This document shows, one piece after another, positions 44,344 to 55,234 of a stretch of DNA of 64,000 bases (its first letter is position 1; the number at the start of each line of letters is the position of its first letter). The translations under genes and the position numbers were made by a program. The notes under the pieces are model-generated. The model searched no databases. It was not told the DNA's origin and saw only the letters and a program-made list of their open reading frames with translations. The stretch is from NCBI GenBank assembly GCA_023376005.1, contig CM042157.1, positions 90,950,987-91,014,986 of the forward strand, in the 5' to 3' direction. Source of the stretch: Doryteuthis pealeii (Eukaryota; Mollusca; Cephalopoda; Myopsida; Loliginidae).

Positions 44344-44529
44344 CTGGTTTGGTGGTTGGTTTTGAGGGCTATCATAATGCAAGTGTAAAGAAAAATGAGG
44401 TAACTATGATATTGTTTGTTTACCTTTGGTTTCTTTTAATATTGTGGAATAAAGTTCCCTTCATCAGAAGATTTCTGAAAGATAGGTCTGGAGCTGTTAC
44501 CTTGTTGTTAGGAGGGTCTGTCCATTCTG

Positions 44530-44589
<60 letters not shown>

Positions 44590-44635
44590 CTGTGTGTCTG
44601 TGTCTGTGTGTAAATATATATAAGAAAAAGGCTTA
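43701..44635. other. Unassigned, with CA/TA/TG microsatellites
   Basis: (CA)n-(TA)n at 44296-44343 and (TA)n-(TG)n at 44533-44612. No gene recognised. Confidence 0.5.
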
Positions 44636-44639
44636 ATTT

Positions 44640-44760
44640 TCGTTCATATCAGCAGTGATAATTTTATTTCCACCCATATGTATACTTATGTATACGTATA
44701 TTCTACATGCACATGGGCTTCTTCAGACCAACGAATGTGAAAAGTACATGTACGCAGGAT
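44640..44760 (-). mobile_element. Penelope-type terminal-repeat remnant
   Basis: Minus strand: CTGAAGAAGCCCATGTG, a long AT-rich loop, CATATGGGTGGAAAT. This is the CTGAAGAAG-stem-GAAA layout seen at 12.4, 18.6 and 22.4 kb, with a helix of CCCAT/ATGGG. Confidence 0.5.
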
Positions 44761-45118
44761 AAAACACCAGTGATTTCAAACAATTATCATACAGCCTCCA
44801 TCGTTAGGGGGGACATCTTGCTCGCAAATATTTAAATGTGAATAAAAAATCTCATCTAAATCCTAGCCTGTCATCTTTACTAAAATATACCTACAAAAAT
44901 GTTAGCTGCCTAAATCTACATGTACCCTAATAATACTCTAAGGGTGCGTTTGCTTCTGCTAGTACGCTTCTCTTGCAGACTATTTCCTGGATAAGTGAGA
45001 TTGATTCTCACTAAGTGCTCCGTAAATATAGCCTTATGAAGGCTTTAGGTGTGTTCACTGATCAATGAAATATATAGTTACATTTGTAGCTTTTCCTGAG
45101 TTCTCTCTTACTTCGCCA
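44761..45118. other. Unassigned; possible Helitron-like end at ~44962
   Basis: ACCCT...AGGGT can pair ~13 nt before GCTAGT (44922-44963). The evidence is weaker than for the other Helitron-like ends. Confidence 0.3.
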
Positions 45119-45262
45119 CATCGGGTTTGCTCAGTCAGTCTACCATCCGCCAACCGACTTTCACAAACATAGCTTTGATCTGTGTGGTAATGTGAAGAGC
45201 TGATGCTAGGTGTTGTGTTCTACCTGAGACGCAAAAACAATTTCCCTGGTCTAGCACTAGTA
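45119..45262 (+). mobile_element. SINE-2, degenerate
   Basis: TCGGGTTTGCTCAGTCAGTC, GATCTGTGTGGTAATG and TTTCCCTGGTCTAGCACTAG in SINE-2 order, with the anticodon region deleted. Confidence 0.8.
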
Positions 45263-45268
45263 ATGCAT

Positions 45269-45655
45269 TTCTGTAGTAATAATTATTTGTAATGCAATTG
45301 TATAGTAAAAATCATTGGCTAATGCATTTTTATAGTAAAACTCATTATCCAATGCATTTTTATAATAAAACTCATTTCCAATGCATTTTTATAGTAAAAA
45401 TCATTGTCCAATGCATCTTTATAGTAAAAATCATTGTCCAATGCAATTTTATAGTAAAAATCATTTCCAATGCATTTTTATAGTAAAAATCATTTCCAAT
45501 GCATTTTTATAGTAAAAATCATTTCCAATGCATTTTTATAGTAAAAATAATTTCCAACGCATTTTTATAGTAAAAATCATTTCCAATGCATTTTTATAGT
45601 AAAAATCATTTCCAATGCATTTTTATAGTAAAAATCATTTCCAATGCATTTTTAT
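45269..45655. repeat. 29-bp tandem array, ~13 units
   Basis: Unit of the CCAATGCATTTTTATAGTAA type plus AAATCATTT. Left-hand units differ (GGCTAATGC, GTCCAATGC) while right-hand units are homogeneous. It starts directly at the end of SINE-2 (CTAGCACTAGTAATGCATTT). The 63-codon frame is a repeat artefact. Confidence 0.95.
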
Positions 45656-45699
45656 GTGCGTCTGATACCTTTAATCATAAATGTCGGCACTCTCTGAAA

Positions 45700-46210
45700 G
45701 TGTTATCTCAGGTGAGACTGTCTTATCTGATACCTGGCCACTGTTGAGTAAGGCATTAAATCAAATGCTAGTGAGTGGGTCATTCAAGACTACTTAATTG
45801 CAGTGCTTGGTGTACCCAAAGGAGGAGGGTCACTTATTGTGGTCATGGGTTTCCAGGTTAAGGTGCCTCAATAACCTGGCAAGTGATTCATAATGTCCTC
45901 TTGATCGACAAGAGGTTTCTCACCATGCAACTGGAAATTTCACCAGAATGTGACCGGTGTGAGGATATGGATGAGTGGGTCATTCACACTTTCTTTCACT
46001 GCCCAGTTGTACGACTGTTGTGTAAGCTTGAAGGTTTGAACACTTCATTGTTCGCATGCTGCATAGAAATTTCTTTGGTCTGGAAGCCAGTTCTGTGTGT
46101 AACAATGTGGTTCCGTCACTGGACTAGAAGAAACCCTATGTGTTTCTCTGTTTACTATGACAGAGTTAATTTGGACAACATGACAGAAGGTATCCCACGA
46201 AGGTGAATCC
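45700..46210 (+). pseudogene. LINE ORF2 C-terminus (Tx1/L1-like) with Cys/His knuckle
   Basis: WQVIHNVLLIDKRFLTMQLE then CDRCEDMDEWVIHTFFHCPV gives the C-x2-C...H...C knuckle typical after the RT of Tx1-like elements ('CPRCDE.E...HAFFHCP'). It is open from 45883 to 46206. It fits as the distal part of the RT remnant at 42125-43700, from which it is separated by 2 kb of other repeats. The link is inference. Confidence 0.72.
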
Positions 46211-46969
46211 TTCTCATATTCAATGCTGGTGGCTTTTTATAAGTCAAAATCAAGTCGGGTAGACGAAGGCTCTCTTCGTTGGAATTCAACGAAAGAAGGA
46301 TAAAAGGTCTGTAAAGGTTGGTAAAAGGTTTGTATCGAGTAAAAGGTTGAATCATTAAAAAATATTGAAAAACCTTGAATTATTATTTGGTATTACATAT
46401 ACATAAAGGCATATTCTCATGCAGGAGAGCTATGAGAATATGTCATATTGACACAAACACGTGGGAGGTAGATGCAAAAAAATAGAGCGCCCTGGCACCT
46501 CAACGTTAAGCAAGGCACGGAGAGGGATGAGGCAGAGAGGAGAGTAGCCTCGACAGAAAAGAGAGCCAGAAAGAGAGAGAAAAGCCAGCAGCCCCAGAAA
46601 GCATCACAATTTGTGTGCATTCAGTGCACCAAAGACTGTCACTCAAGAATTGGCCTGCAGAGTCACTTGCGCAATTGCAGATAAAAAAAATTTACTTTTT
46701 TATTTTGTACACTACGCTATCATCCTTAGTGGATGGGAAGGATCCAATAGTAAATAATCCATACATACAAATATTTTTATGTATGGATACTGTATATGCA
46801 TACTGTATATGCATACTGTATATGCACAATATGTATTAACTTGCAGATTCACAAGAAAAAAAACTCACTGTGATTAACTCATTCTGGAATTGCCCCCCTT
46901 AAAATTCAAATCACCCCTGTGGGGCATGCACCCAACATTCAGAATCACAGTATGGTGGTTAGTATAGGG
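46211..46969 (+). pseudogene. LINE zinc-finger tail (46472-46690) within unassigned sequence
   Basis: Codons 46472-46684 encode a Glu/Arg/Lys-rich stretch (AERRVASTEKRARKREK) followed by CIQCTKDCHSRIGLQSHLRN and C. This C-x2-C-x3-C...H-x4-C finger has the CHSRIGLxSH signature of LINE ORF2 tails, like 2497-2875 but a different subfamily. GTATATGCATACT is repeated at ~46788-46820. The rest is unassigned. Confidence 0.65.
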
Positions 46970-48242
46970 TTGTTTGATATATTAGTCGTAAGGTCACCAG
47001 TTTAAAGTTGAACTTCATGAAATATTATTCAAAACATGAAAGACACCATAAGAACATTCAATAACGTACGCACATGGCATAAAGAACAGAACTCAATTTT
47101 AAAACAAACAAATTGTATTGAGAAAAGGTTTACAAAAAGGTAATGCAGAATACCGAGCAAAGTTCTTTCAGTCTTTTGTACAAAAATGTAATTTTTGTTT
47201 TTAGTAAAGTTCTTTATAACATGTAAGAAAAATATGTTATTAGTTTTGAAGTGAGAAAGAAAGGGTAAGAATTCAAAGTCACAAAACAGTCAGTTGCAAG
47301 TAAATTGCTGATCTCATAAAAGGCTGATTAGAGAGAGATAGAAATAAATAAATACTCATACCTTCTTATAAGTGAATGTGATTTTATCTTACGTTAGAGT
47401 GTCGTGGATTTAGTTAGACGAATAATTTCTTTCTGATTGGGGTCTGAAAAATTGATTATTTATACTCTTTGGGTATGCTCCAAAAGGGGTCTATTTGATA
47501 GACTTCTTTTTAGGCGTGAACGTCTCTGAATGGTCGAAAATGTACAAATTTAGTGTAACCGGAAGTTCTCACTACGACGAACAAAAGTCAAGTGACAAAA
47601 TTTAAGATTCTGCGCAAGGGGATCACGCAGCCTAGTAAAAAAGAAAATTGAAATAAAAATTTGTACATTTTCGACCAATCAGAGACGTTCGCGCCCAAAA
47701 AATAAATTTACAAAAAAGATTCAATTTGGAGCTTAATTCTCCTTATAAATAGCTGAGTTTTCAGACCCCAACCAGAAAGAATTTATTCGTCTAAACGACT
47801 CCACATCATTCCAGCGTAAGATAAAATCACATTCACTTATAAGAAGGTATGAACATATATATCTCTCTCTATTTCTATAATCAGCAATTTACAAGATCAG
47901 CAATTTATTTGTGCCTGACTGTTTGTGACTTATTACATCTTACCCTTTCTTTCTCACTTCAAAACTTATAACATCTTTTTCTTACATGTTATAATAAACT
48001 TTACAAAAATTACATTTTTGTACAAAAGACTGATGAAAGAACTTTGCTCGGTATTCTGCATTACCTTTTTGTAAACCTTTTCTCAATACAATTTGTTTGT
48101 TTTAAAATTGAGTTCTGTTCTTTATACCATGTGCCTACATTATTGAATGTTCTTATGGTGTCTTTCAAGTTTTGAATAATATTTCATGAAGTTCAACTTC
48201 AAACTGGTGACCTCACAATATATATATATATATATCAAACAA
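46970..48242. mobile_element. 1.27-kb foldback element with ~580-bp arms
   Basis: The left arm (46970-47551) is mirrored by the right arm (47659-48242). Examples: TTGTTTGATAT against ATATCAAACAA at the ends, ACCGAGCAAAGTTCTTTCAG against GAAAGAACTTTGCTCGGT, and TGGTCGAAAATGTACAAATT against AATTTGTACATTTTCGACCA at the centre. The ~107-bp spacer carries CTGCGCAAGGGGATCACGCAG. The arms differ by scattered substitutions and indels. No ORF and no clear TSD beyond TA-rich ends. Confidence 0.9.
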
Positions 48243-48461
48243 TACATCCACCCACCATAACTTGATGCTGCATCCCTTGTAACAAAATTTAATTTCCCCC
48301 CCCAAATAAATCAATTACATTACAAAACATAATTTACCAGTGTCTGATACAATTTACATAAAAGAATCAGTAAACTAAAAATGCAAAAACACCTTTAAAT
48401 GCACCTACTATTTTCCCATAGCTGGAGGGAGAATAGTTGGATTTATACCTTTTCCTTTGTG
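48243..48461. other. Short unassigned stretch with SINE-1 trace
   Basis: TTTTCCCATAGCTGGAGGGAGAATAGTTGG at ~48411-48440 resembles antisense SINE-1 body; the rest is unassigned. Confidence 0.4.
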
Positions 48462-48537
48462 TATTATTTTCATTAGCCTTTCTAATTTGATATGATATTT
48501 TAATACATTAAAACTTGAATACTTGCACCTGGAGGAA
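48462..48537 (+). mobile_element. Truncated 3' end of the 39.5-kb Helitron-like family
   Basis: CATTAGCCTTTCTAATTTGA, TTAAAACTTGAATACTTGCA and CCTGGAGG match the 3' block but stop inside the hairpin, without CTAG. Confidence 0.75.
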
Positions 48538-48544
48538 TCCTTTA

Positions 48545-48581
48545 ACGAGAGAAAGAGGGAGATAAAAACAGACTAAGATAA

Positions 48582-48613
<32 letters not shown>

Positions 48614-48786
48614 CACATTTAAATAGAGATAGATAGATAATAACAAATCTAAATAGATAGAGAATCCCATAGATAGGGTTGAGAAGAGTGGGATAGATAG
48701 ATAGATAAAGACTGGCATATTTAAATATATATATACATAGATAGATAGGTAAATAGATAGATAGATAATAACACATTTAAATGGAT
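48545..48786. repeat. GATA microsatellite
   Basis: (GATA)n runs broken by TAACACATTTAAAT-type spacers, which recur three times. Tyr/Leu/Ser-rich minus frames are artefacts. Confidence 0.93.
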
Positions 48787-48885
48787 AGATTGTGAAATGC
48801 AAACAGCCTCGTCCAGAACTTGAACTTGGGTTGATGAGCCCATTTCCTACAACTCTAATCATTACACCACACGCTTTATTATATG
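48787..48885 (-). mobile_element. SINE-1 head fragment
   Basis: The minus strand reads GCGTGTGGTGTAATGATTAG, GTAGGAAATGGGCTCATCAA and CAAGTTCTGGACGAGGCTG. Confidence 0.85.
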
Positions 48886-48895
48886 GTCCAGAATA

Positions 48896-49261
48896 TCAGA
48901 GCCAGAAGTCGATGACATGCCAATAGAGGTTGAACCTTCCTGCCAATAACCTACCATTTTTGCTTGCCTTGCTAGATAGGAGCTGAGTAGCAGTCTGACA
49001 AAATAGTGTCTGACATAACAAGTGCATATAAAGCCGAGGGGTGTCATTGAATTCTTCTATGCAGAAAAAAATTGCACTTATTGACACTTGCTGAATGTTT
49101 ACAGACACCAAACAGTGGTGGTAAGCATGGTTAGGCAGTAGGTGAGGAATTTCAGCAACAGCAATGTGAGCGATAAAGCACATTCCAGACAGCCTTGCAA
49201 AACTCTCAACCCACAAGTTTATGCCAAGCAGGCCCAACAAATGCTCACAAAAGACCACCAT
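48896..49261 (-). other. Unrecognised 121-codon open frame
   Basis: The minus strand is open with composition unlike the AT-rich flanks, e.g. HLLGLLGINLWVESFARLSG and CLVSVNIQQVSISAIFFCIE. No domain or transposon motif was recognised. It lies between a SINE-1 fragment and LTR-C. It may be a decayed element ORF or chance; I cannot assign a function. Confidence 0.25.
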
Positions 49262-49316
49262 ATGGTTTGTACTGAACCACTATGAAAGTTAAGGTCAGTT
49301 TCCTGGACTCCATCAT

Positions 49317-49800
49317 TGTTACATAATTATCAGATTCTTAATATTTATGTACAGTAGTGTAGAAATCAAAATGGCTGTTATAAGTTGCAGCTCACAGCCT
49401 TGAAGGATGAGTAACAAGGCTTAACCTCAATCCTGATCCTTTCCGGTGGATACCGTGAGAATCGGTGGAGGAGACCCTCTTCCGGTTTAGATTAGAAATA
49501 GATTTTAGTCAGTTGGTCAAAAACCATGACGGTGGTGAGTCATGTTATACATGCTCCTACTCGATCTGCGCAGGTAGTCTGGTGGGGATTTCAAAATAAA
49601 TATGATCTAAGTTAAATCGAAGTCAATGACACAGGGCTTCTGATGAAGAGAAATCCCCAATGGAAGACCAGGCACGAAGTCCCCAAGAGAAGTCCAGACA
49701 CTAGAAGAGACGCTAGAAGAACTTAAGATATCAAAAGACGACAGAATAAAAAGAATAGAAGAAAGTAAAGTAATGAGATATACAACATCATCACCAATGA
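49317..49800 (+). mobile_element. LTR-C plus leader, copy 2
   Basis: Starts TGTTACATAATTATCAGATT and includes CGGTGGATACCGTGAGAATC and CGGTGGTGAGTCATGTTATA. The LTR end is truncated after AAATCGAAGTCA, then the leader ATGACACAGGGCTTCTGATG and an AGAAG-rich stretch. Homologous to 51393-51880 throughout. Confidence 0.82.
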
Positions 49801-50660
49801 CAAGATGTGAGCATACCATTATGTTACGATTCTTGTGGCCATTTTTAGGCTGCAGGTGAGAGCAGTTTACAGAATTGGAGGAAGTATAGCCCCCTTTCCA
49901 GTAGCGCAAGACCAAGGAGATTGTTTTTGCATCTAGGGGGGAGTGCTACACCTACCATCAGCTCCTCTAAGATGTGAGCATACCATTATGTTACGATTCA
50001 TGTGGCCATTTTTAGGCTGCAGGTGAGAGCAGTTTACAGAATTGGAGATCCCTAGTGACATTGATTTTGATCCATGTTAAGCAGAATCCTAACACCATAG
50101 CTCAAGAACCCAATTGGTTTTGATATTTTACCCCCTTGGTAAAGGGAAAAGTGGATTCATGCCTTTTCAAAGGACATTTGTTTGAAGGGATTGCAATCCT
50201 TGACCAAAACTTTAACTCTACTGACCAATTTAAAAAAAACAAACCCCATAACTATTATGCCACTTGTAAAGTAAGGACAGAGAGGGAGTATAGCCCCCTT
50301 TCCAGTAGCGCAAGACAAAGGAGATTGTTTTTGCATCTAGGGGGGAGTGCTACACCTACCATCAGCTCCTTGCTTTACTGCATAGATTCAAGCTATACTC
50401 AGGTGGTTGAGCAGTCCATGACTTGCAATACTCCACTTTGGCCCTAATGGCAAGCCCCAACTTTTTTTATCATATGGGTGCTAGAAGGCGGTGACTGAGG
50501 GTCTACATGTCCTAGTAATGATGTTAAACTCTAAGACGTGAGCATACCATTATGTTACGATTCATGTGGCCATTTTTAGGCTGCAGGTGCAGTTTACAGT
50601 GGAGATCCTTGGTGACATTGATTTTGATCCATGTTAAGCAGAATCCTTGTCCGTTGGTCT
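49800..50660. repeat. Local duplications around SINE-2 and R1 fragments
   Basis: A block containing GTGAGCATACCATTATGTTA and CATTTTTAGGCTGCAGGTG occurs three times (~49807, ~49974, ~50540). Antisense SINE-2 pieces with CCTTTCCAGTAGCGCAAGA lie at ~49885-49970 and ~50290-50385. An antisense R1 fragment (AAGTGG...CATATGGGTGCTAGAAGGCG on the given strand) is at 50394-50533. This looks like duplication of a region already carrying these repeats. Confidence 0.8.
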
Positions 50661-51392
50661 GTTCATCTGTGTTGAGCACGAGCAGCTGAGTGCCAGTCTA
50701 ACACTGTCTTTAAATACTTAAGCAACTGTGTATTCAAGCAATTTGATTCGCCGACTTAATTCACACAACCTCAAAGAGTCTATAAATTTAAGTTGTTATC
50801 TCCAGCATATATACTTTATATACAAAATTATTCCAACACATTATGCAATGCATTAATTCATTGAGTGGCAACATGCAAATTACAAGCATAGCATACAGGT
50901 TTCTTGTTGATTTTACCATTGAAAATCCATAGCCAATCATGGTGATGAAGCTCTTGTTTCTGTAGCAAAAAACAGGTTTTATGAATGGATTTGCTAAACA
51001 CCCCCCCCCCCACATGTAACGTCCGCCCTAGCCTGGATAAAGTGAAGGCATAACGATTCTTACTGATGTAATTAATTTTATTTAATTAACACCATGAAAC
51101 TGTAAGAAAAACAAATAGCATTTAATAACAGCGAATACAACAAAGAACAATTTAAAAGAATCTCAAAATACAGAAACTTCAATAAATAGACATATCAAGA
51201 GATAGAGACTCACAGCTTGTTGCTTCATTCCGACCAGCCTGGCAGCGCTAATCTAACTAAAGTTCCCTTCCCACTTTTTGGTTAGAGTTCATAGGCAGCA
51301 GAAACTAGTGCTCTGCACCAAATGATGTTAATTCATTAAACTACCCTAAATTTAATACTCTTGGTAGTAGTTAATTTATATAAACAAAAATA
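50661..51392. other. Unassigned stretch with poly(C)
   Basis: A C run at ~51001-51011. ACGTCCGCCCTAGCCTGGAT to AGTGCTCTGCACC (51019-51325) is GC-richer than its surroundings and might be another LTR, but no second copy is in the window. Confidence 0.4.
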
Positions 51393-51880
51393 TGTTACAT
51401 AATTATTAGATTCTTAATATTTATGTACAGTAGTGTAGAATGGTTGTTATAAGTTGCAGCTCACAGCCTTGAAGGATGAGTGACAAGGCTTGACCTCAGT
51501 CCTAACCTTCCGGTGGATACCGTGAGAATCGGTGGAGAAGACCCTCTTCCGGTTTAGATTAGAAATAGATTTTAGTTAGTCGGCCAAAAACCACGACGGT
51601 GGTGAGTCGTGTTATACACACTCCGATTCAATCTGCGCAGGTAGTCTGGTGGGGATTTCGAAATAAATATGATCTAAGTTAAATCGAAGTCTTGTATTAT
51701 TATCTAAAAACTACCAATGACACAGGGCTTCTGATAAAGAGAAATCCCCAATGGAAGACCAGACACGAAGTCCCCAAGAGAAGTCCAGACACTAGAAGAG
51801 ATGTTAGAAGAAGACGTAAGATAGAAAAGACGTCAGAAGAAGAATAGAAGTAAGAAAGAAGGGTATACAACAAATATTCA
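51393..51880 (+). mobile_element. LTR-C plus leader, copy 3
   Basis: The LTR runs 51393 to ~51716 (TGTTACATAATTATTAG to ATCTAAAAACTACCA), followed by ATGACACAGGGCTTCTGATA and the AGAAG-rich leader. Same orientation as copy 2, 2.08 kb away. Both carry leader, so they are two 5' ends and not the two LTRs of one element. Confidence 0.82.
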
Positions 51881-51984
51881 TATAAAAATAAAACATAATT
51901 AAACTGGTCAGTTTTTAGCGGCAGTAACACCACATAGTTTTTCTTTCTCATAGATTAGTTTGCCTACCTACGAGGCCAGAGTGC

Positions 51985-52135
51985 ATAGTCTGTCCAACTA
52001 TTTACCCATAGCTCAGAGAAGAATAAATGGATCCATGTCTTTCTCAAGGGCATAAGAGCAAAATGAAATGCAAACTGCCTTGACCAGGATTTGAACTGTT
52101 CTCATTGAATCCATTTTCTACAATAATAGTTGTTA
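51985..52135 (-). mobile_element. SINE-1 fragment, diverged
   Basis: The minus strand has TTGTAGAAAATGGATTCAAT, AGTTCAAATCCTGGTCAAG and CTTATGCCCTTGAGAAAG. Confidence 0.75.
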
Positions 52136-52274
52136 TGTGGCCAGTGTATAAAAAAGATAATTCATGATTTCAGAAATTCTGATGAAAATTGACACTAGTT
52201 TATTTTTAAATAAGAAATTAGTTTTATAAAGAAACAAAACAGATTGTCGAAAGCAAAAGATTAAAAATTTTTTT

Positions 52275-52620
52275 TACTTGTGTGAGGTAATATTATTCCA
52301 TGTAGATAATAATATTTGTATGAGATGATATCACTTATTGGATAATAATGCTTGTATGAGGTGATATCATTAATTGGATAATAATGCTTGTATGAGGTGA
52401 TATCATTAATTGGATAATAATGCTTGTATGAGGTGATATCACTTATTAGATAATAATACTTGTATGAGGTAATATCACTTATTGGATAATAATACTTGTA
52501 TCAGGTGATATCACTTATTGGATAATAATAATACTTGTATGAGGTGATATTATTACTTATGGATAATAATATTTGTATTAGGGGATATTATCACTTATAG
52601 ATAACACTGGGGAACACAAT
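52275..52620. repeat. 36-bp tandem array, ~9 units
   Basis: Unit built from GGATAATAATACTTGTATGA and GGTGATATCA(C/T)TTATT. A diverged unit reappears at ~52845-52875, after a 220-bp gap of unrelated sequence. Confidence 0.93.
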
Positions 52621-52977
52621 TTTCGTTGAGTTGGATCTGACACTTGTTTTTGGTTATTTTTTTTACCTCTGAATCCAAAAATCACCCCAGTTTTTCTATA
52701 TCACATCAATTTTTTGAGCTACAGAAGACCCTCTTCCATTTTTCTCAAAAACCATAAAAATACAACATCTAACAAATTTGTACTTATTTTATGGACTATT
52801 CTAAAAATTTACAAATGTTGGAAAATAATAAAACATTAATAATACATATATGAGGTGATATCATTTATGGATGATAACTAGTTTAGTTTTAAATAAGAAA
52901 AGTTATCACTAATCAATAAGTTTGAAATCCTTCTTTGCTGTTGTGCAAACATAAAAATATATGCATTGATAGATTTT

Positions 52978-53540
52978 TTTGGTTTGATTTGTTTCACGGC
53001 ATATCAACTTTGATGGGTCATTTAATGCTGACAAAGTTTTGAAATAGATTCATTCTTAATGTATGCTTTTTTATAAACACATTTTACTATTTCACCCATA
53101 GATGGGACCCTAATAGGTACTACCTCTCTGGGTCAGGGAGCAATGGTGATGAAGGGGTGATCACATTCCCCAAACCTCCAGAACTGGAACCTCACCATCA
53201 GGTAGAGTTTAACATCATTCCCAGGACATAAGACTCTCAGCCACCACCTTCTAGCACCCACATGATAAAAAGGGGTGAGGCTTGCCTGAAGGGCAATAGG
53301 GTTGGGGCAATCATATAGGTGCTATGACGTGACCAACAGATTGATCAGAGGTGGCTCGTCTAACCCAAGTAAGGGCCAAAGTGGAGTGTTGCATGTCATG
53401 GACTGCTCAACCACCTGTGTTCAATCCTTAAGCATCACAGGTCACCACCCAGGGCCAACAGATGGTCCCATTGAGGGAGTCTTACTTCTCTGCAGAGGTG
53501 CAGTCAGTATATTCTAATGTCCCAGCCGACAAGGTGGTGT
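52978..53540 (+). repeat. R1 copy, near full
   Basis: From TTTCACGGCATATCAACTTT to TCCCAGCCGACAAGGTGG, all blocks in order, with small deletions. Confidence 0.9.
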
Positions 53541-53589
53541 TAGATTTGTATATCATATATATATACATAGCATATATATGTAATAACCA

Positions 53590-53912
53590 TGTTGGAGGCA
53601 CATAATGTATTGGTTAGAGTTGTAGGAAATGGACTCGTCAACCTGAGTTCAAGTTCTAGATGAGGCTGTTTGCATTTCACATATGTGAAATACCCTAATA
53701 CAAATACACTAATACCCTTGGGAAAGGTATGCATCCAACTACTCGTCCTCCAGCTATGGGTAAATAGTAAGGCAGACTGGGCTCCTTACCTTGGCTAGGT
53801 AAGCAGTCTAGGAGAAGGAAAACTCTGAATTAAGACCTCTGAAACTCCGGTTAAGAAATTGATATCATGTCACATCCTGCTCATGCAGAGAGGTTGGTAA
53901 ATATATATATAC
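53590..53912 (+). mobile_element. SINE-1 with 12-bp TSD
   Basis: Head GGAGGCACATAATGTATTGG, B-box-like GAGTTCAAGTTC, tail GGTTGGTAAATATAT. The TSD ATGTAATAACCA is at 53578-53589 and 53913-53924. A short internal duplication (ACACTAATACCC after AATACCCTAATAC) lengthens it. Confidence 0.9.
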
Positions 53913-53924
53913 ATGTAATAACCA

Positions 53925-54250
53925 ATGATCTTTATGATAGCTTGGTACCTCAACTTGTTGGAAAGTGAGTTCTCCCTGGGGGCTCTACCAAAGTTCTGTA
54001 TAATTTTTCTTGGTTAGCTTTGTATCAGTGGCTTAGAGATGCCATGCCAGTGTAAACCAATAAAGGAATGGATATTTTTTATCTAATTTTTATTGAACAT
54101 GTTTTGAAAGGGTTAAAGAAACTTAAAAAATGATTTGCCAAGTGTGTTGATCTCCAAGATACATATGTGGAATATATGTTCCATCATTGTAGGTCATTCC
54201 CTTCTTGGTCATCCGAGAACTTTTCAGCTCCCTTTGTATACATCTCTTTC

Positions 54251-54288
<38 letters not shown>

Positions 54289-54639
54289 CAATATTTTCTT
54301 CTAAAATTTGACTTGAAAGTATAGCATATTAAAATTATAGTAACATTTCCTGAAAACCATAATGTTACATAATCTATGCATAGATTATTGTCAACCCCCT
54401 GTATTTCTGAAGGGATGGCCCCTTTTCATATCATGGGTGGGACTTTCCATGGAATATTACAGAAAGCCCGCAAAATACGTGAAGTCACTTAGGACCTGGT
54501 TGGGTCTTCAGTTCCAGCTTGGTCGTCAGGCAGAGAAGACATGTCTGCTTTAGCTGGGGCTCACTTGCACACGCGCGTTGTGTTTAGTTAGAGAAATATG
54601 CTCAGTTAAGTAAATAAAGGTTTAAATAAATAATATGGT
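53925..54639. other. Unassigned, with poly(A) tract
   Basis: A run at ~54259-54287. The 63-codon frame at 54362 (FLKGWPLFISWVGLSMEYYR) has no recognised motif. Confidence 0.4.
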
Positions 54640-54820
54640 TTTGTGGTTGATGAATGTCTTGGCAACAAGACTGGCCTAGAAGAAGAAATGAATCAAGAAC
54701 GACCAACCAGCAAGAACAGAGAAATAGAAGCATAGAGAAGTCCAGACGCTAGAAGAAGAACGTAAGATACCAAAGATGAGCAGAAGAATAATAGAAGTAA
54801 GAAAGGGTATACAACATAAC
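54640..54820 (+). mobile_element. LTR-C-type leader fragment
   Basis: AGAAGTCCAGACGCTAGAAG, GAACGTAAGATACCAAAGA and GAAAGGGTATACAAC match the leader at 49700 and 51780, behind a different upstream sequence, suggesting a related element with a different LTR. Confidence 0.6.
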
Positions 54821-55234
54821 CAGATATCTCAAAATATTTGTCCTAAATATTTTCCTTTCTATCTTCTTACCTCATTAGTTATATTTAGTAAAATTAATTG
54901 TTTTGAGACCCCTAATTATATTACACTTTTCTAACAATGCTTTGTTTTTCATCCTGTATAAGTATTTTTCCAACTAATAACATAGAATGAAATTGCCAAT
55001 ATGACATTGCATGAAAAAGCATAATAGCTGAAAAACCAAAAATAATAAAAATAATAGTATTATATTATTTCTATAAACAGAAAAACTGTAATACAAATTT
55101 AGTTCCTGGATAGTATGTGTTATTTTCTTAATTGCTTGTATGTTGTAAAAGTACAGAAAATGGCCATTATTCCCTTCAAATTTTGCTTTTGTGCTCTGGA
55201 TAATGAAATTTTAAAAATTAACCTATTTTCTATG
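54821..55234. other. AT-rich stretch without recognised feature
   Basis: Nothing recognised. Confidence 0.4.

Noticed and set aside
48542..48862. 106-codon Tyr/Leu/Ser-rich frame
   Set aside because: Translation of GATA microsatellite on the reverse strand.
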